From positions 1 through 33,361 of the forward strand of contig MNEU01000055.1 of NCBI GenBank assembly GCA_001917855.1: a DNA stretch of 33,361 bases, written 5' to 3'. Origin of the DNA: Armatimonadetes bacterium 13_1_40CM_64_14. Its GTDB lineage: Bacteria; Sysuimicrobiota; Sysuimicrobiia; Sysuimicrobiales; Kaftiobacteriaceae. Within the stretch, counting starts at the first letter, position 1, and each line of letters begins with the position of its first letter. A model generated the notes under the pieces. It was given only the letters and a program-made list of their open reading frames with translations. It did not search any database and was not told the DNA's origin. Both the position numbers and the translations under genes were made by a program. Shown here piece after piece: positions 1-7,783 of the stretch.

Positions 1-341
1 AACCCGGAGTTCGCCGTCAACGGACCCACCAGCATGTCGACGCGGTCCTGCTCGACGAGTTTGCGGGCCTTCGTCAGCGTGTTCGCCGGAACGCCGGCGT
101 CATCTTCGGAGACCACCTCGACCTTGCGGCCCCCGGCCGTATAGTTCCGCTCCTCCCAAAACATGAGAAACCCGTTCAACATATCGCGACCATTGGCCGC
201 GAAGACTCCCGTCTGCGGGGCGATGAAACCGATGCGGATCGGCCCCATCCCTTGCGAGTGCGCGGGACCCCCGGCGCTCACGAAACCAAGGAGCGCGAGT
301 GCAGCTAAGACCCCCAGGCTACCGCGATATCCCCGTCGCAT
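1..341 (-). CDS. LIV-type ABC transporter substrate-binding protein (N-terminal part)
   Basis: Partial gene, cut by the left window edge; about 113 codons are visible. The ATG at 341 follows an AGAGGAGG ribosome site about 10 nt upstream. The product opens with a basic stretch and a hydrophobic signal segment ending near an AHSQ site, without a lipobox cysteine. The mature part begins with IRIGFIAPQTG, then a long helix and an EDDAG segment, followed by TKARKLVEQDRVDMLVGPLT. This is the standard opening of type 1 periplasmic binding proteins (LivJ/LivK, Peripla_BP_6), which bind amino acids, amides, urea or aromatic acids. It lies 45 nt downstream of livM and completes a LIV import cassette; the ATPases livG and livF would be expected just outside the window. 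The ligand cannot be read from this fragment. Confidence 0.88.
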   Translation of the reverse strand, partial: MRRGYRGSLGVLAALALLGFVSAGGPAHSQGMGPIRIGFIAPQTGVFAANGRDMLNGFLMFWEERNYTAGGRKVEVVSEDDAGVPANTLTKARKLVEQDRVDMLVGPLTANSG

Positions 342-386
342 CGTCTCTACGCCTCCTCTGTGTTTCGTCTCCCCAACTCTCCGGTC

Positions 387-1403
387 TCATGTTCTCTCTC
401 CCGCACCCGCCACTGGGTTGGCTTGGACGTCTGCGGATGGGAGACCAGGAGACACCACCCGCCCCAGCCGCCTCCGTGTCAGGAGCGCCTGGAGGGCGCC
501 CAGCACGCCTTGCGGCGCATAGAGGACAGTGAAGATGAAGATCCCGCCGAGAATCAGCATCCACCGCTGCGTATACGCACTCACTAAGTTGCGGAGAAAC
601 ACCACCAACCCCGCCCCTACCAGCGGTCCGAACAGCGTGCCCGCACCGCCAAGGATGACCATCAACACCTCTTCGGCCGAGGCGGCCAGGTGCAGATCGG
701 GCGGACTCACAAACCCGTTGTAGGCGGCGTACAACACCCCCGCGACGCCTCCGGCGGTGCCAGCAATGACAAACGCGACGTACTTGTGTAGCCACGTGTT
801 GTACCCCAACACGCGCATGCGCGACTCACTTTCGCGGATCCCCCGCAGCGTGAGGCCGAACGGGGAGTGCACGAGGCGGTAGAGCCCCCCCACCGTGGCA
901 GCGACCACCGTCAGCACCACGTAGTACAGCGCCACCGCATCGCGAAGCGGCCATCCGAATCCCAGATCCAGCGGCGGGATGCCGGGCAAGCCGTTGTCTC
1001 CGCCGGTGAGGGACACTAGACGGTAGGCCAAACCCCACAGCCCCATGCCGAGTGCGAGGGTGATAATGATGAAGTACACTTGCGTCGCGCGCGTCGCGAG
1101 CAATCCGAATAAGACGGCGAGTACACCCGCCGCCAGGATTCCGACCCCCATCGCAGGCAGCATTGGCATGTGAAACCGCAGGGTCAGCACCCCCACGGCA
1201 TAGGCGCCCATCCCGAAATACGCGGCGTGCCCGAAAGACGTGAGCCCGGTGTAGCCGAGGAGGAGGTCCAAACTGATCGCCGCCAGACCGTAGAGCAGCG
1301 TCAAAATGAGCAGGTGTGTGAAGTACACCGGCACGACGCGAGGGAGGACAACAAGGGCCACGAGCCCCGCGACCAGCCACGCCATGCGTCCGCGCGAGGC
1401 CAT
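387..1403 (-). CDS. livM: Branched-chain amino acid-type ABC permease LivM
   Basis: Inner-membrane permease of 338 residues, usual for LivM. About eight to ten hydrophobic segments are seen. The family hallmark LLLGYTGLTSFGHAAYFGMG lies near residues 48-67, and there is the cytoplasmic coupling-loop region RGIRESESRMRVLGYN. LivM pairs with LivH to form the channel of a LIV-I type importer. The gene follows livH by 9 nt and precedes the livK-like gene by 45 nt, so the three are one transcription unit. The ATG at 1403 has no strong ribosome site, so translation may be coupled to livH; an internal ATG at 1385 is the alternative start. The C-terminal 25 residues are basic and low in complexity. 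Substrate is not predictable; many such systems take up amides, urea or aromatic acids rather than Leu/Ile/Val. Confidence 0.93.
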   Translation of the reverse strand: MASRGRMAWLVAGLVALVVLPRVVPVYFTHLLILTLLYGLAAISLDLLLGYTGLTSFGHAAYFGMGAYAVGVLTLRFHMPMLPAMGVGILAAGVLAVLFGLLATRATQVYFIIITLALGMGLWGLAYRLVSLTGGDNGLPGIPPLDLGFGWPLRDAVALYYVVLTVVAATVGGLYRLVHSPFGLTLRGIRESESRMRVLGYNTWLHKYVAFVIAGTAGGVAGVLYAAYNGFVSPPDLHLAASAEEVLMVILGGAGTLFGPLVGAGLVVFLRNLVSAYTQRWMLILGGIFIFTVLYAPQGVLGALQALLTRRRLGRVVSPGLPSADVQANPVAGAGERT

Positions 1404-1412
1404 CGACTGGTG

Positions 1413-2267
1413 TTAGGCCCTGCCGAATAGTCCGGTGGGCCGGACCGCCAAGATGATGGCCATCGGCACAAAGAGGGTGAAGTAGGACAACTCGGGGAAC
1501 AGCGCTTTGCCAAAATTATCGAGGATGCCGACCAGTGCGCTGCCCACCACCGCACCCTTCAGGCTGCCCAACCCGCCGATGATGACCACGGCAAACGCGA
1601 GCGGTAGCACATCGCTATCCGCCCCGGGATAGGCTCCGAGAAACGGAGCCCCCATCACGCCTCCGATTCCCGCTAAGGCAGCCCCGAGCGCGAACATGCC
1701 CGTGAGCAGGGGACCGACATCGATCCCCAGCCCCCGGGCCATCTCCTGATCGTCCACCGCGGCGCGCAGGGTGGCGCCGATGCGTGTTTTTTCTAAGACG
1801 AGCCACAACAAAAGTGCAACCGCGGCGCCGACCACGATCATGACGGCGCGGTAGGCAGGAAAGAAGACCGGTCCGATGGGCACGGAGCGAGCCAGGAGGG
1901 AGGGGGTCGGCAGCCGCTGCGGATCGCCGCCCCACACGAGGAGCGCCACGTCCGCGAAGACAAACGAGAAGCCCATCGTCAGCAAGACCTGAGCGAGCGT
2001 CTGCCGGTAGAAGCGGGCCAGAAATACTCGTTGCATGACGAACCCGACGCCCCCGACGCCGGCGGCGGCAGCCACGAGCGCCAGGATGAAACTGTGCGTG
2101 GCCTTGACCACCGAGAGGGCGATATACGCCCCGAGCAAGTAGTACGAGCCGTGCGCGATGTTGACGATCCGCATCAACCCGAAGATCAAAGAGAGACCAC
2201 TCGCGAGCAAAAAGAGGAGCGCACCGAACGACAGGCCGTTCAACGTCTGGGCCAGCCAGAATTCCAT
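1413..2267 (-). CDS. livH: Branched-chain amino acid-type ABC permease LivH
   Basis: Permease of 284 residues, normal for LivH. The N-terminal half holds the signature ASGLSLIFGLMRIVNIAHG (about residues 22-40), followed by YYLLGAY. The C-terminal half holds the GGLGSLKGAVVGS and GILDNFGKALFPE stretches typical of the family. Eight or so membrane helices are visible. The ATG at 2267 follows a GGGGAGAGG ribosome site. The gene lies 12 nt downstream of the cupin gene and 9 nt upstream of livM. Its placement behind a complete NitT/TauT-type importer means one operon encodes two unrelated ABC uptake systems, which suggests either two related substrates or import of substrate and a co-metabolite. 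Confidence 0.93.
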   Translation of the reverse strand: MEFWLAQTLNGLSFGALLFLLASGLSLIFGLMRIVNIAHGSYYLLGAYIALSVVKATHSFILALVAAAAGVGGVGFVMQRVFLARFYRQTLAQVLLTMGFSFVFADVALLVWGGDPQRLPTPSLLARSVPIGPVFFPAYRAVMIVVGAAVALLLWLVLEKTRIGATLRAAVDDQEMARGLGIDVGPLLTGMFALGAALAGIGGVMGAPFLGAYPGADSDVLPLAFAVVIIGGLGSLKGAVVGSALVGILDNFGKALFPELSYFTLFVPMAIILAVRPTGLFGRA

Positions 2268-2279
2268 CCGCCTCTCCCC

Positions 2280-2615
2280 TCAGATCTTGTGCCCGTGCCC
2301 CTCCACGACGTTCTTACAACTCAGCACCTCAGCCGCCTCCAGCGCGGTCACCTGGTGCAGGACGTTCGACGGCGCCAGGAAACCCTCGCCCGGTCCGAGA
2401 TCGCGAGTCTGGCCGTCCATCGTCACGCGTAGGCGGCCAGTGACCACGAGCATCACCTGCTCTTGGGGATGGGCGTGGGGCACCGCACCCTCGCCGGCCC
2501 CAAAGCGTAACCGCCCGACCTCGATCTGCTGACCGGTGACCAACGGGCCAAACGCCTTCGAGTACTTGGGCGTTACATATTCCCCTTGGAGGCGGTCCAG
2601 ATTAAAGAACGGCAT
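2280..2615 (-). CDS. Small single-domain cupin protein (copy 1)
   Basis: Cytoplasmic cupin of 111 residues. Cupin motif 1 is seen as PHAHPQEQVMLVVTGRL (about residues 46-62), giving two histidines and one glutamate for a metal. Motif 2 follows as PSNVLHQVTA (about 82-91) with the last metal histidine. The ATG at 2615 has a GGAGGGAG ribosome site. The protein is clearly paralogous to the cupin at 11810-12172: both open MPF-aromatic, then share the YS-A-G--VTG--IEVG and GAxPHxHPxEQ patterns and end in a VEGxG tail. Small cupins of this type can be dioxygenases, isomerases or mere ligand binders; the exact reaction is unknown. It sits between the binding protein and livH, in the same operon. Confidence 0.85.
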   Translation of the reverse strand: MPFFNLDRLQGEYVTPKYSKAFGPLVTGQQIEVGRLRFGAGEGAVPHAHPQEQVMLVVTGRLRVTMDGQTRDLGPGEGFLAPSNVLHQVTALEAAEVLSCKNVVEGHGHKI

Positions 2616-2641
2616 CGTCTCCCTCCATGGCCAACCCCGCT

Positions 2642-3700
2642 CTACCGGAGCTTCAGCTCCAACAGTGGGGACGGCTTTAGATCGGCGAACCAGGACGGGT
2701 TATCGCGGATCACCTGGTTTAGCTGGCGGGTGTCCACCCACCCTTGCATGGGCACAGGACCTTGGAGCCGTTTGAAGCGGCTCAGGAAGCGGTATGACTG
2801 GTCCCACGCGATGCGAGTGTAGTCTGTAATCCGGACATCGAAGGGGACATTCTTCAATCCCGCCTCGAGCAACGGGACACCCAAGGTGGGCAGCCAGGTG
2901 CTCACGGCGAGTGCGGCCTCATGTGGGTTCTGGCGCGTCCACCACGCAGACTCGGCCATCCCTTCGATGACGCGCCTCGTGAGGTCCGGTCGGTCGCGAT
3001 ACGTGCTCTTCTTGGCGAGGCCGAAGATGACGTAGTTGAAGTACCCCCCACCGCGGGCGACTTCCACAGTCCCGGGGACTTCCTGCAGGGCCTGAGTGTT
3101 CCAGGGCTCCCATGCGGAGATGGCATCAACCTGCTTCGCGCGCAACGCCTGAGCGGAGTTGGCCGGGACCACCTGCACCATCTTCACGTCCTCTTCGGAT
3201 AGCTGCGCTTTCTCCATGACCGCGCGCAGGTACAACTCGGCGGTTCCCCCGAGCGAGAGCCCCACGGTCTTCCCCTTGAGGTCTGCTGGTTTCTGAATGC
3301 CGCTCCCGGGGGCGGCTGTGATGGCTAGCGGCCGGTCGTTATCGCGGGAGGCGCCATCCCCCATGATCACGATATAGGCCACATGCTCTAGACCAGCCTG
3401 GATCTCCGTCTGGAAGTTGTTCATCGCGGAGGTCCCGATCCCGATGTCTCCGGCGGCGAGGGCCTTCGCCACTTCCTGACCACTGCGGAACAGCTTCAGG
3501 TCCGCGTTCAGCCCGTGCTTGGCGAAGAAGCCTCGACTCACCCCGATCATGGACAGGGCGGAGAGCAGGTTGTCCACGGCGCCGAGCGTGACACGCTCGG
3601 GCGGCGCCTGAGCCCAGACCGCACTCGCTCCCACGGCCCCCGTCACGACCAGGATGCCCACCAGGACCCCGTGCACCACCGCGGCATGCGTCCATCTCAC
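2642..3700 (-). CDS. NitT/TauT-family ABC transporter substrate-binding protein
   Basis: Periplasmic binding protein of 352 residues. The N-terminus has a long hydrophobic signal peptide ending at a VWAQA site, with no lipobox. The fold signature of the SsuA/TauA/NMT1 class is clear: GVSRGFFAKHGLNADL near residues 53-68, GDIGIGTSAMNNF near 94-106, PADLKGKTVGLSLGGTAELYLRA near 137-159 and VDAISAWEPW near 191-200. Known relatives bind sulfonates, nitrate, pyrimidines or phthalate-like acids; the ligand here is unknown. The GTG start at 3700 overlaps the TGA of the upstream ATPase gene as GTGA, so translation is coupled. The two permease genes and the ATPase lie just upstream, making a complete importer. 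Confidence 0.92.
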   Translation of the reverse strand: MRWTHAAVVHGVLVGILVVTGAVGASAVWAQAPPERVTLGAVDNLLSALSMIGVSRGFFAKHGLNADLKLFRSGQEVAKALAAGDIGIGTSAMNNFQTEIQAGLEHVAYIVIMGDGASRDNDRPLAITAAPGSGIQKPADLKGKTVGLSLGGTAELYLRAVMEKAQLSEEDVKMVQVVPANSAQALRAKQVDAISAWEPWNTQALQEVPGTVEVARGGGYFNYVIFGLAKKSTYRDRPDLTRRVIEGMAESAWWTRQNPHEAALAVSTWLPTLGVPLLEAGLKNVPFDVRITDYTRIAWDQSYRFLSRFKRLQGPVPMQGWVDTRQLNQVIRDNPSWFADLKPSPLLELKLR

Positions 3701-4854
3701 GGCCGTTCCTCCTCCAGTGTGGTGATGTTCGAGACCCAGTACACGCGCGCGATTCGACGCACGTCCTCAGACGTCACATCGCGGAGATGCACGAGGTCGC
3801 CGGTGACGCGTTCCACTGTCCCCCAGCGTTGGAGGTAGCGGATGTGGAACTCCTCGGCAGGGGTGGCGAGGCGCACCTGAATCCGCTGCACTGCGCCCGG
3901 GATCTGTGCTCGCGCAAGATCGGCACCGAGTTTGCTCGGCGCGGTGATCACGCCCGCGGCCTGCACGCCGACTGCCGATGCCACCGTTAACAGCAGGGCC
4001 CACACGGTGCGGTGACGCAGCCACTGCCGCAGCCGCATCGCGGTGCTCGACGCCGGAGTGAGAGGACGCTCCGCGCTTTCTGAGGCGGCGACCTCCGTGC
4101 GGATGAGCTCAAAGATCTGCTGTTTGATCGCCTCCATCTCCGGACGCTGCGACATGCCGCTGTAGGTTCGCTCACCCCGCGGCACCGGAATCGCAAACTC
4201 CGCCTTCACGCTCCCCGGCCGCGAGGTGAGAACTACCACCCGGTCCCCGAGGAAGACCGCCTCTTCCACGTTATGGGTGACAAAGAGCGTCGTGCTCTTC
4301 GTGTGCTCCGTGATCCGGATGAGTTCTTCGGCAAGCGTAATCCGGGTTTGAGCATCGAGCGCGGCAAAGGGTTCGTCCATGAGCGCGACTTTAGGATTCA
4401 CCGCTAACGTGCGGGCCACGGCCACGCGCTGGCGCATGCCGCCGGACAGCTCATGAGGGTAGCGGTCCTCAAATCCTTGCAGCCCGCACAGTTTCACGAA
4501 GCCGCGTACGATCGCCTCCTGCGACTCCGCAGCCGTCCCCTGGATCTCCAGGCCGTGCTGGATGTTCTGGCGCACGGTCCGCCACGGAAGAATCGCCCCT
4601 TCCTGAAACACCATCCCGCGGTCGGCCCCCGGCGCGCGAACCGGCTGCCCGTCGACCCTGATCTCCCCGTGGGTGGCCGACAAGAGTCCTGCGACCAACA
4701 GCAGCAGCGTCGATTTCCCACAGCCGCTTGGCCCCACCACCGTGACAAACTCGCCATCATGCACCGTCAAGCTCACGCCCGATAACGCGCGCACGCCTAG
4801 GGCTTGCGAGCTGAAGTACTCGTGCGTGACATTGGTGATCTCAATGTCGGCCAT
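3697..4854 (-). CDS. NitT/TauT-type ABC ATPase with C-terminal membrane-anchored tail
   Basis: ABC ATPase of 385 residues, against about 250-280 for SsuB/TauB. The nucleotide-binding domain is complete: Walker A GPSGCGKS at 41-48, Q-loop glutamine 84, signature LSGGM at 136-140, Walker B ALMDEP at 157-162 and switch histidine 194. From about residue 255 the protein continues into an unrelated region. This has a basic stretch (RLRQWLRHR, 274-282), a hydrophobic segment of about 19 residues (283-301) and a roughly 80-residue tail rich in charged beta-like sequence. The tail is open to its end, in frame, with codon use like the rest. It could be a membrane anchor with an extracytoplasmic domain, or the fused remnant of a separate small gene. 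The ATG at 4854 lies 9 nt after the permease gene. Confidence 0.9.
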   Translation of the reverse strand: MADIEITNVTHEYFSSQALGVRALSGVSLTVHDGEFVTVVGPSGCGKSTLLLLVAGLLSATHGEIRVDGQPVRAPGADRGMVFQEGAILPWRTVRQNIQHGLEIQGTAAESQEAIVRGFVKLCGLQGFEDRYPHELSGGMRQRVAVARTLAVNPKVALMDEPFAALDAQTRITLAEELIRITEHTKSTTLFVTHNVEEAVFLGDRVVVLTSRPGSVKAEFAIPVPRGERTYSGMSQRPEMEAIKQQIFELIRTEVAASESAERPLTPASSTAMRLRQWLRHRTVWALLLTVASAVGVQAAGVITAPSKLGADLARAQIPGAVQRIQVRLATPAEEFHIRYLQRWGTVERVTGDLVHLRDVTSEDVRRIARVYWVSNITTLEEERP

Positions 4855-4863
4855 CCTAGCCCC

Positions 4864-5670
4864 CTACCGATGCACGACGCCCCACCGCTCCACCGTCCAC
4901 CGCTCTAGAGGCGTAAAGAGCAACCGATCCAGAGTCACGCTTATGAACCCCAACAAGAGAATGCCAGCCCAGACTATGTCGAAACGAAAGTCGTAGCTGC
5001 TGCGGTACACCAAGTAGCCCAACCCCGAGGCGGCGGCGACCATCTCCGCCGCCACGAGGGCCCGCCACCCAAACCCTAGCGCCAGCCGCAACCCGGTCAG
5101 AATCGTCGGAAACGCGCCGGGGAGCAACACATCGCGGACGATCCTCCACCGGCTCGCCCCCAAGACCGCGAGCCCGTTCGCGTAGATGTCCGGCACGCTT
5201 TGCACCCCCGTCAGGGTGTTTACTGCCACCACGAAGAACACGCCGTTGGCGGTCACGAAGGCCACCGTCGGCGTGCCCGCGCCGAACCACATCATGGCCA
5301 GCGGCAGCCACGCGATTCCCGCGATCGCATTGAAAAAACCCAGTAGAGGGCGCATGAAGCGACCCAAGCCGGAGACCAATCCCAATGCCAGCCCTACCGC
5401 AATCCCCAACCCTGCGGCAAGGGGGTAGTACACGGCGAATCCCAGCAAGCTCTCTCGAACATCCCGCAAACGCCCGCCGGTCGTGAGGATCTCCGCGACT
5501 CCCTTCGCCACGACAATGGGGGTGGGCAGAAATGCCCGCGGGACGACGTTTAGCCCGATGATGATCCACCACGCGGCGAGGACGATCCCCAGCGCGGCGA
5601 ACGGACCCGCCAGACCCATGCCCGAGGCTGCGGGCAGCCGAGCGATACTTACGGGCGCACGGTCCCCCAT
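4864..5670 (-). CDS. NitT/TauT-type ABC permease (second of two)
   Basis: Inner-membrane permease of 268 residues, the usual size of SsuC/TauC. Six hydrophobic segments are visible. The coupling region is seen as LGASRWRIVRDVLLPGAFPTILTGLRLALGFGWRALVAAEM, in pieces around residues 163-205, which carries the EAA-like loop that contacts the ATPase. The ATG at 5670 follows GAGAGGA and lies 22 nt inside the end of the preceding permease gene. The C-terminus ends with the TVERWG pattern, matched by TVRRWG at the end of the preceding permease, so the two are paralogs. Most NitT/TauT importers use one permease as a homodimer; this pair probably forms a heterodimer. Confidence 0.92.
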   Translation of the reverse strand: MGDRAPVSIARLPAASGMGLAGPFAALGIVLAAWWIIIGLNVVPRAFLPTPIVVAKGVAEILTTGGRLRDVRESLLGFAVYYPLAAGLGIAVGLALGLVSGLGRFMRPLLGFFNAIAGIAWLPLAMMWFGAGTPTVAFVTANGVFFVVAVNTLTGVQSVPDIYANGLAVLGASRWRIVRDVLLPGAFPTILTGLRLALGFGWRALVAAEMVAAASGLGYLVYRSSYDFRFDIVWAGILLLGFISVTLDRLLFTPLERWTVERWGVVHR

Positions 5671-6518
5671 CGTCGAACCGTCCTCTCTTCCAGCGGCTCC
5701 ATTAGGAAGAAATCGACCGCAGCGGCCAGCGTGCCAATCACTGCCATCCCGGCCACCATCCGGGGCGTGAACCCTACACTCTGCGCGCGAAAGAGCAGGT
5801 GGCCCAATCCACCTTGCGCCACGAGCATTTCCGCGGCGATGAGCGCGCGCCAGCCGTAGGCGAACCCCAACCGCATCCCCGCGGCGATGCTAGGCAACGC
5901 TCCGGGCACTAGCACGTCGCGGATGACGTGGAACCCCGTCCCGCCGAGCGTGCGGATCGCGCTGCGCAAGACGCGCGGGACGGTCTGCACCCCGACCAGG
6001 GTGTTGAACAGGACGGGGAAGAAAAAGCCATACGCAGCCGTGGCGATAATGCTGGTCTCGTTAAAGCCGAGCGTCACGAGGAACACAGGCAGCCAGGCAA
6101 TCGCGGGGATCGCGGTCAGATACCGGAACACGGGCATCAACGTGGCAGCGGCGGGGCGCACCAACCCCACCAGCAGTCCGGCCATCACCCCCAGCGGGAT
6201 GACGGCGGCGGCCGTGAGCAAAAGACGCGCCAGGGAGCGTTGCACGTAGTCGGGCAAGACACCGCTGCGCAGTGTGAAGACAACCTCCTCGGCCACGCGC
6301 AGCGGAGAGGGCAGCACGGCCGGAGAGGGGTGGATCAGCGCAACGACGAGGGCCCAAACGGCCACGAGCGCCGCGAACGGGCCCACGTTGTAGAACAGCG
6401 CGGACAGAAGCGGGCGAGGCCGCCAGGCCAGCACGGCGGGGCCGGATCGGGTCTGAGGGACCCCGAGTGCACCGGGGATTTGTGGTTGCTGCGCCCTCAT
6501 CTTGGAGGCCGTGCGCAC
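5649..6518 (-). CDS. NitT/TauT-type ABC permease (first of two)
   Basis: Permease of 289 residues with about six membrane helices, beginning with a 35-residue cytoplasmic, proline- and arginine-rich tail. The coupling loop reads GGTGFHVIRDVLVPGALPSIAAG, followed by FAYGWRALIAAEML, as in SsuC/ThiX-type proteins. The start is taken as the GTG at 6518 because a GGAG site sits about 9 nt upstream inside the end of the M24 gene. An ATG at 6500 is possible but has no ribosome site. It is homologous along its length to the next permease, so the pair arose by duplication and divergence. It lies 4 nt after the M24 gene, firmly linking the transporter with the catabolic genes. Confidence 0.91.
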   Translation of the reverse strand: MRTASKMRAQQPQIPGALGVPQTRSGPAVLAWRPRPLLSALFYNVGPFAALVAVWALVVALIHPSPAVLPSPLRVAEEVVFTLRSGVLPDYVQRSLARLLLTAAAVIPLGVMAGLLVGLVRPAAATLMPVFRYLTAIPAIAWLPVFLVTLGFNETSIIATAAYGFFFPVLFNTLVGVQTVPRVLRSAIRTLGGTGFHVIRDVLVPGALPSIAAGMRLGFAYGWRALIAAEMLVAQGGLGHLLFRAQSVGFTPRMVAGMAVIGTLAAAVDFFLMEPLEERTVRRWGTVRP

Positions 6519-6522
6519 CGTC

Positions 6523-7782
6523 TCACACTCCCCAGTACTCCGGGTGCTCGCAGAGCGTGAAGCGTTCGGTGCCCTGATCAGTCACGCAGATGTTCTCTTC
6601 CAACCGCACCGTCTGCTCCAACCCGGGGAAGCCGCTGAAGGTCTCGATGGCAAAGTACATGTTTTGTTTAATCGGCGCGGGATGCTTGAGGGAGTACGCG
6701 CGGGACACCCACATGCCTTCGTACAGCGACAGCCCGATGCTGTGGGCGAACTGCTGGAGGCTGACGCTGCCATAGCGGTCATCGTCGTACTCGGGGAATT
6801 TCGCGGCGATATCCGCCGTGGTGCCTCCGGGCCGCACCGCGGCGATCCCCGCATAGAGCGAGTCGTAGCAGCGCTTATAGAGGTCTTTCTCTTTGGTCGT
6901 GGGCTTCGCCGCAACTTTCCAGCACCGCACAAAGTCGATGAAGTACCCGCCGGGGCCGATGGCGTTGATGTCCACGATCATGAGGTCGCCTTGGCGGATG
7001 ACCTTGTCCGTGTGCCACCGGCGATAAGGACTGGTGTTGCCTCCGCTCGCGACGATGATGTCGTAGACAAAGTCAAACCCGCTGCGGTAGAGGTACTCGT
7101 TGACTTTGGCGCAGACCTCGGCCTCGCGCACGCCAGGCTTGGCCCACTCGTGCATCGCCATCCACATTGCCGCGTCCCCGTGGGCGGCGGAGATTTTGAG
7201 GCACTCCAGTTCGTCAGGGGTCTTGAGGACGCGAGCCGTCGACATCGCCGGCCAGGCGTTCACAATGTTGAGTCCCAGCCCTGTCAGAGCCTGGTATGCC
7301 GTCATGTCCATGATGTCGATCCCGATACGTCCCTTGTGCACCCCGTTTTCCTTCAGCACGTCGGCGACGCTCTGGGCCATGCGCTGGGCCATTTCCGGCT
7401 CGGCGCCTTCGGCCCACTTCCAGGTGATCGCCGGCCGGACTTCGGCTTCCAGCCAGGGGGCGTCGATCTGGGCGCAGACCATGTCCGAGCCCACGGTCTC
7501 AAAGAGCACCGGCTGCCCCCCGCGGGGCAGCACGCAGTACCGGATGAAGATGTTGTTCTTCCAGTTTCCCTGAAAGACGCCGGTCACATAGCGGACATTC
7601 TCGCCGACAAATAGCACCAGGCCGTCGAGGTTCTGGTGCTCCATCTGCTCTCGGGCGCGTGCCAGCCGATCCTGCCGCAGCCGCGCAAAATCGACCCGCC
7701 CTTGCCAGTCGGTGGCCGTGGTACTGAACACCCGGCGGGGCTGGTACTCGTGCTGCCCTCCCAAGAACTCGTGATATCCCAT
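6523..7782 (-). CDS. M24-family metalloenzyme (Xaa-Pro peptidase/creatinase/DddP-like)
   Basis: Cytosolic pita-bread-fold enzyme of 419 residues. An N-terminal creatinase domain covers roughly residues 35-185 and the C-terminal metal domain 195-405. All five metal ligands of the family are present: D271 and D283 (VDINAIG...YFIDFVR), H347 (FAHSIG), E380 (AIETF) and E395 (VRLEEN). The open frame extends upstream to 7920, but that part overlaps the preceding gene and is arginine-rich junk. The ATG at 7782 with GGAGGG 7 nt upstream is the real start. The family includes aminopeptidases P, creatinase and the DMSP lyase DddP. The WK.WAEGAEPE and GYFIDFVRCW regions look closer to the DddP/creatinase side than to ordinary dipeptidases, but the substrate cannot be fixed. 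Confidence 0.88.
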   Translation of the reverse strand: MGYHEFLGGQHEYQPRRVFSTTATDWQGRVDFARLRQDRLARAREQMEHQNLDGLVLFVGENVRYVTGVFQGNWKNNIFIRYCVLPRGGQPVLFETVGSDMVCAQIDAPWLEAEVRPAITWKWAEGAEPEMAQRMAQSVADVLKENGVHKGRIGIDIMDMTAYQALTGLGLNIVNAWPAMSTARVLKTPDELECLKISAAHGDAAMWMAMHEWAKPGVREAEVCAKVNEYLYRSGFDFVYDIIVASGGNTSPYRRWHTDKVIRQGDLMIVDINAIGPGGYFIDFVRCWKVAAKPTTKEKDLYKRCYDSLYAGIAAVRPGGTTADIAAKFPEYDDDRYGSVSLQQFAHSIGLSLYEGMWVSRAYSLKHPAPIKQNMYFAIETFSGFPGLEQTVRLEENICVTDQGTERFTLCEHPEYWGV

Positions 7783-7783
7783 G

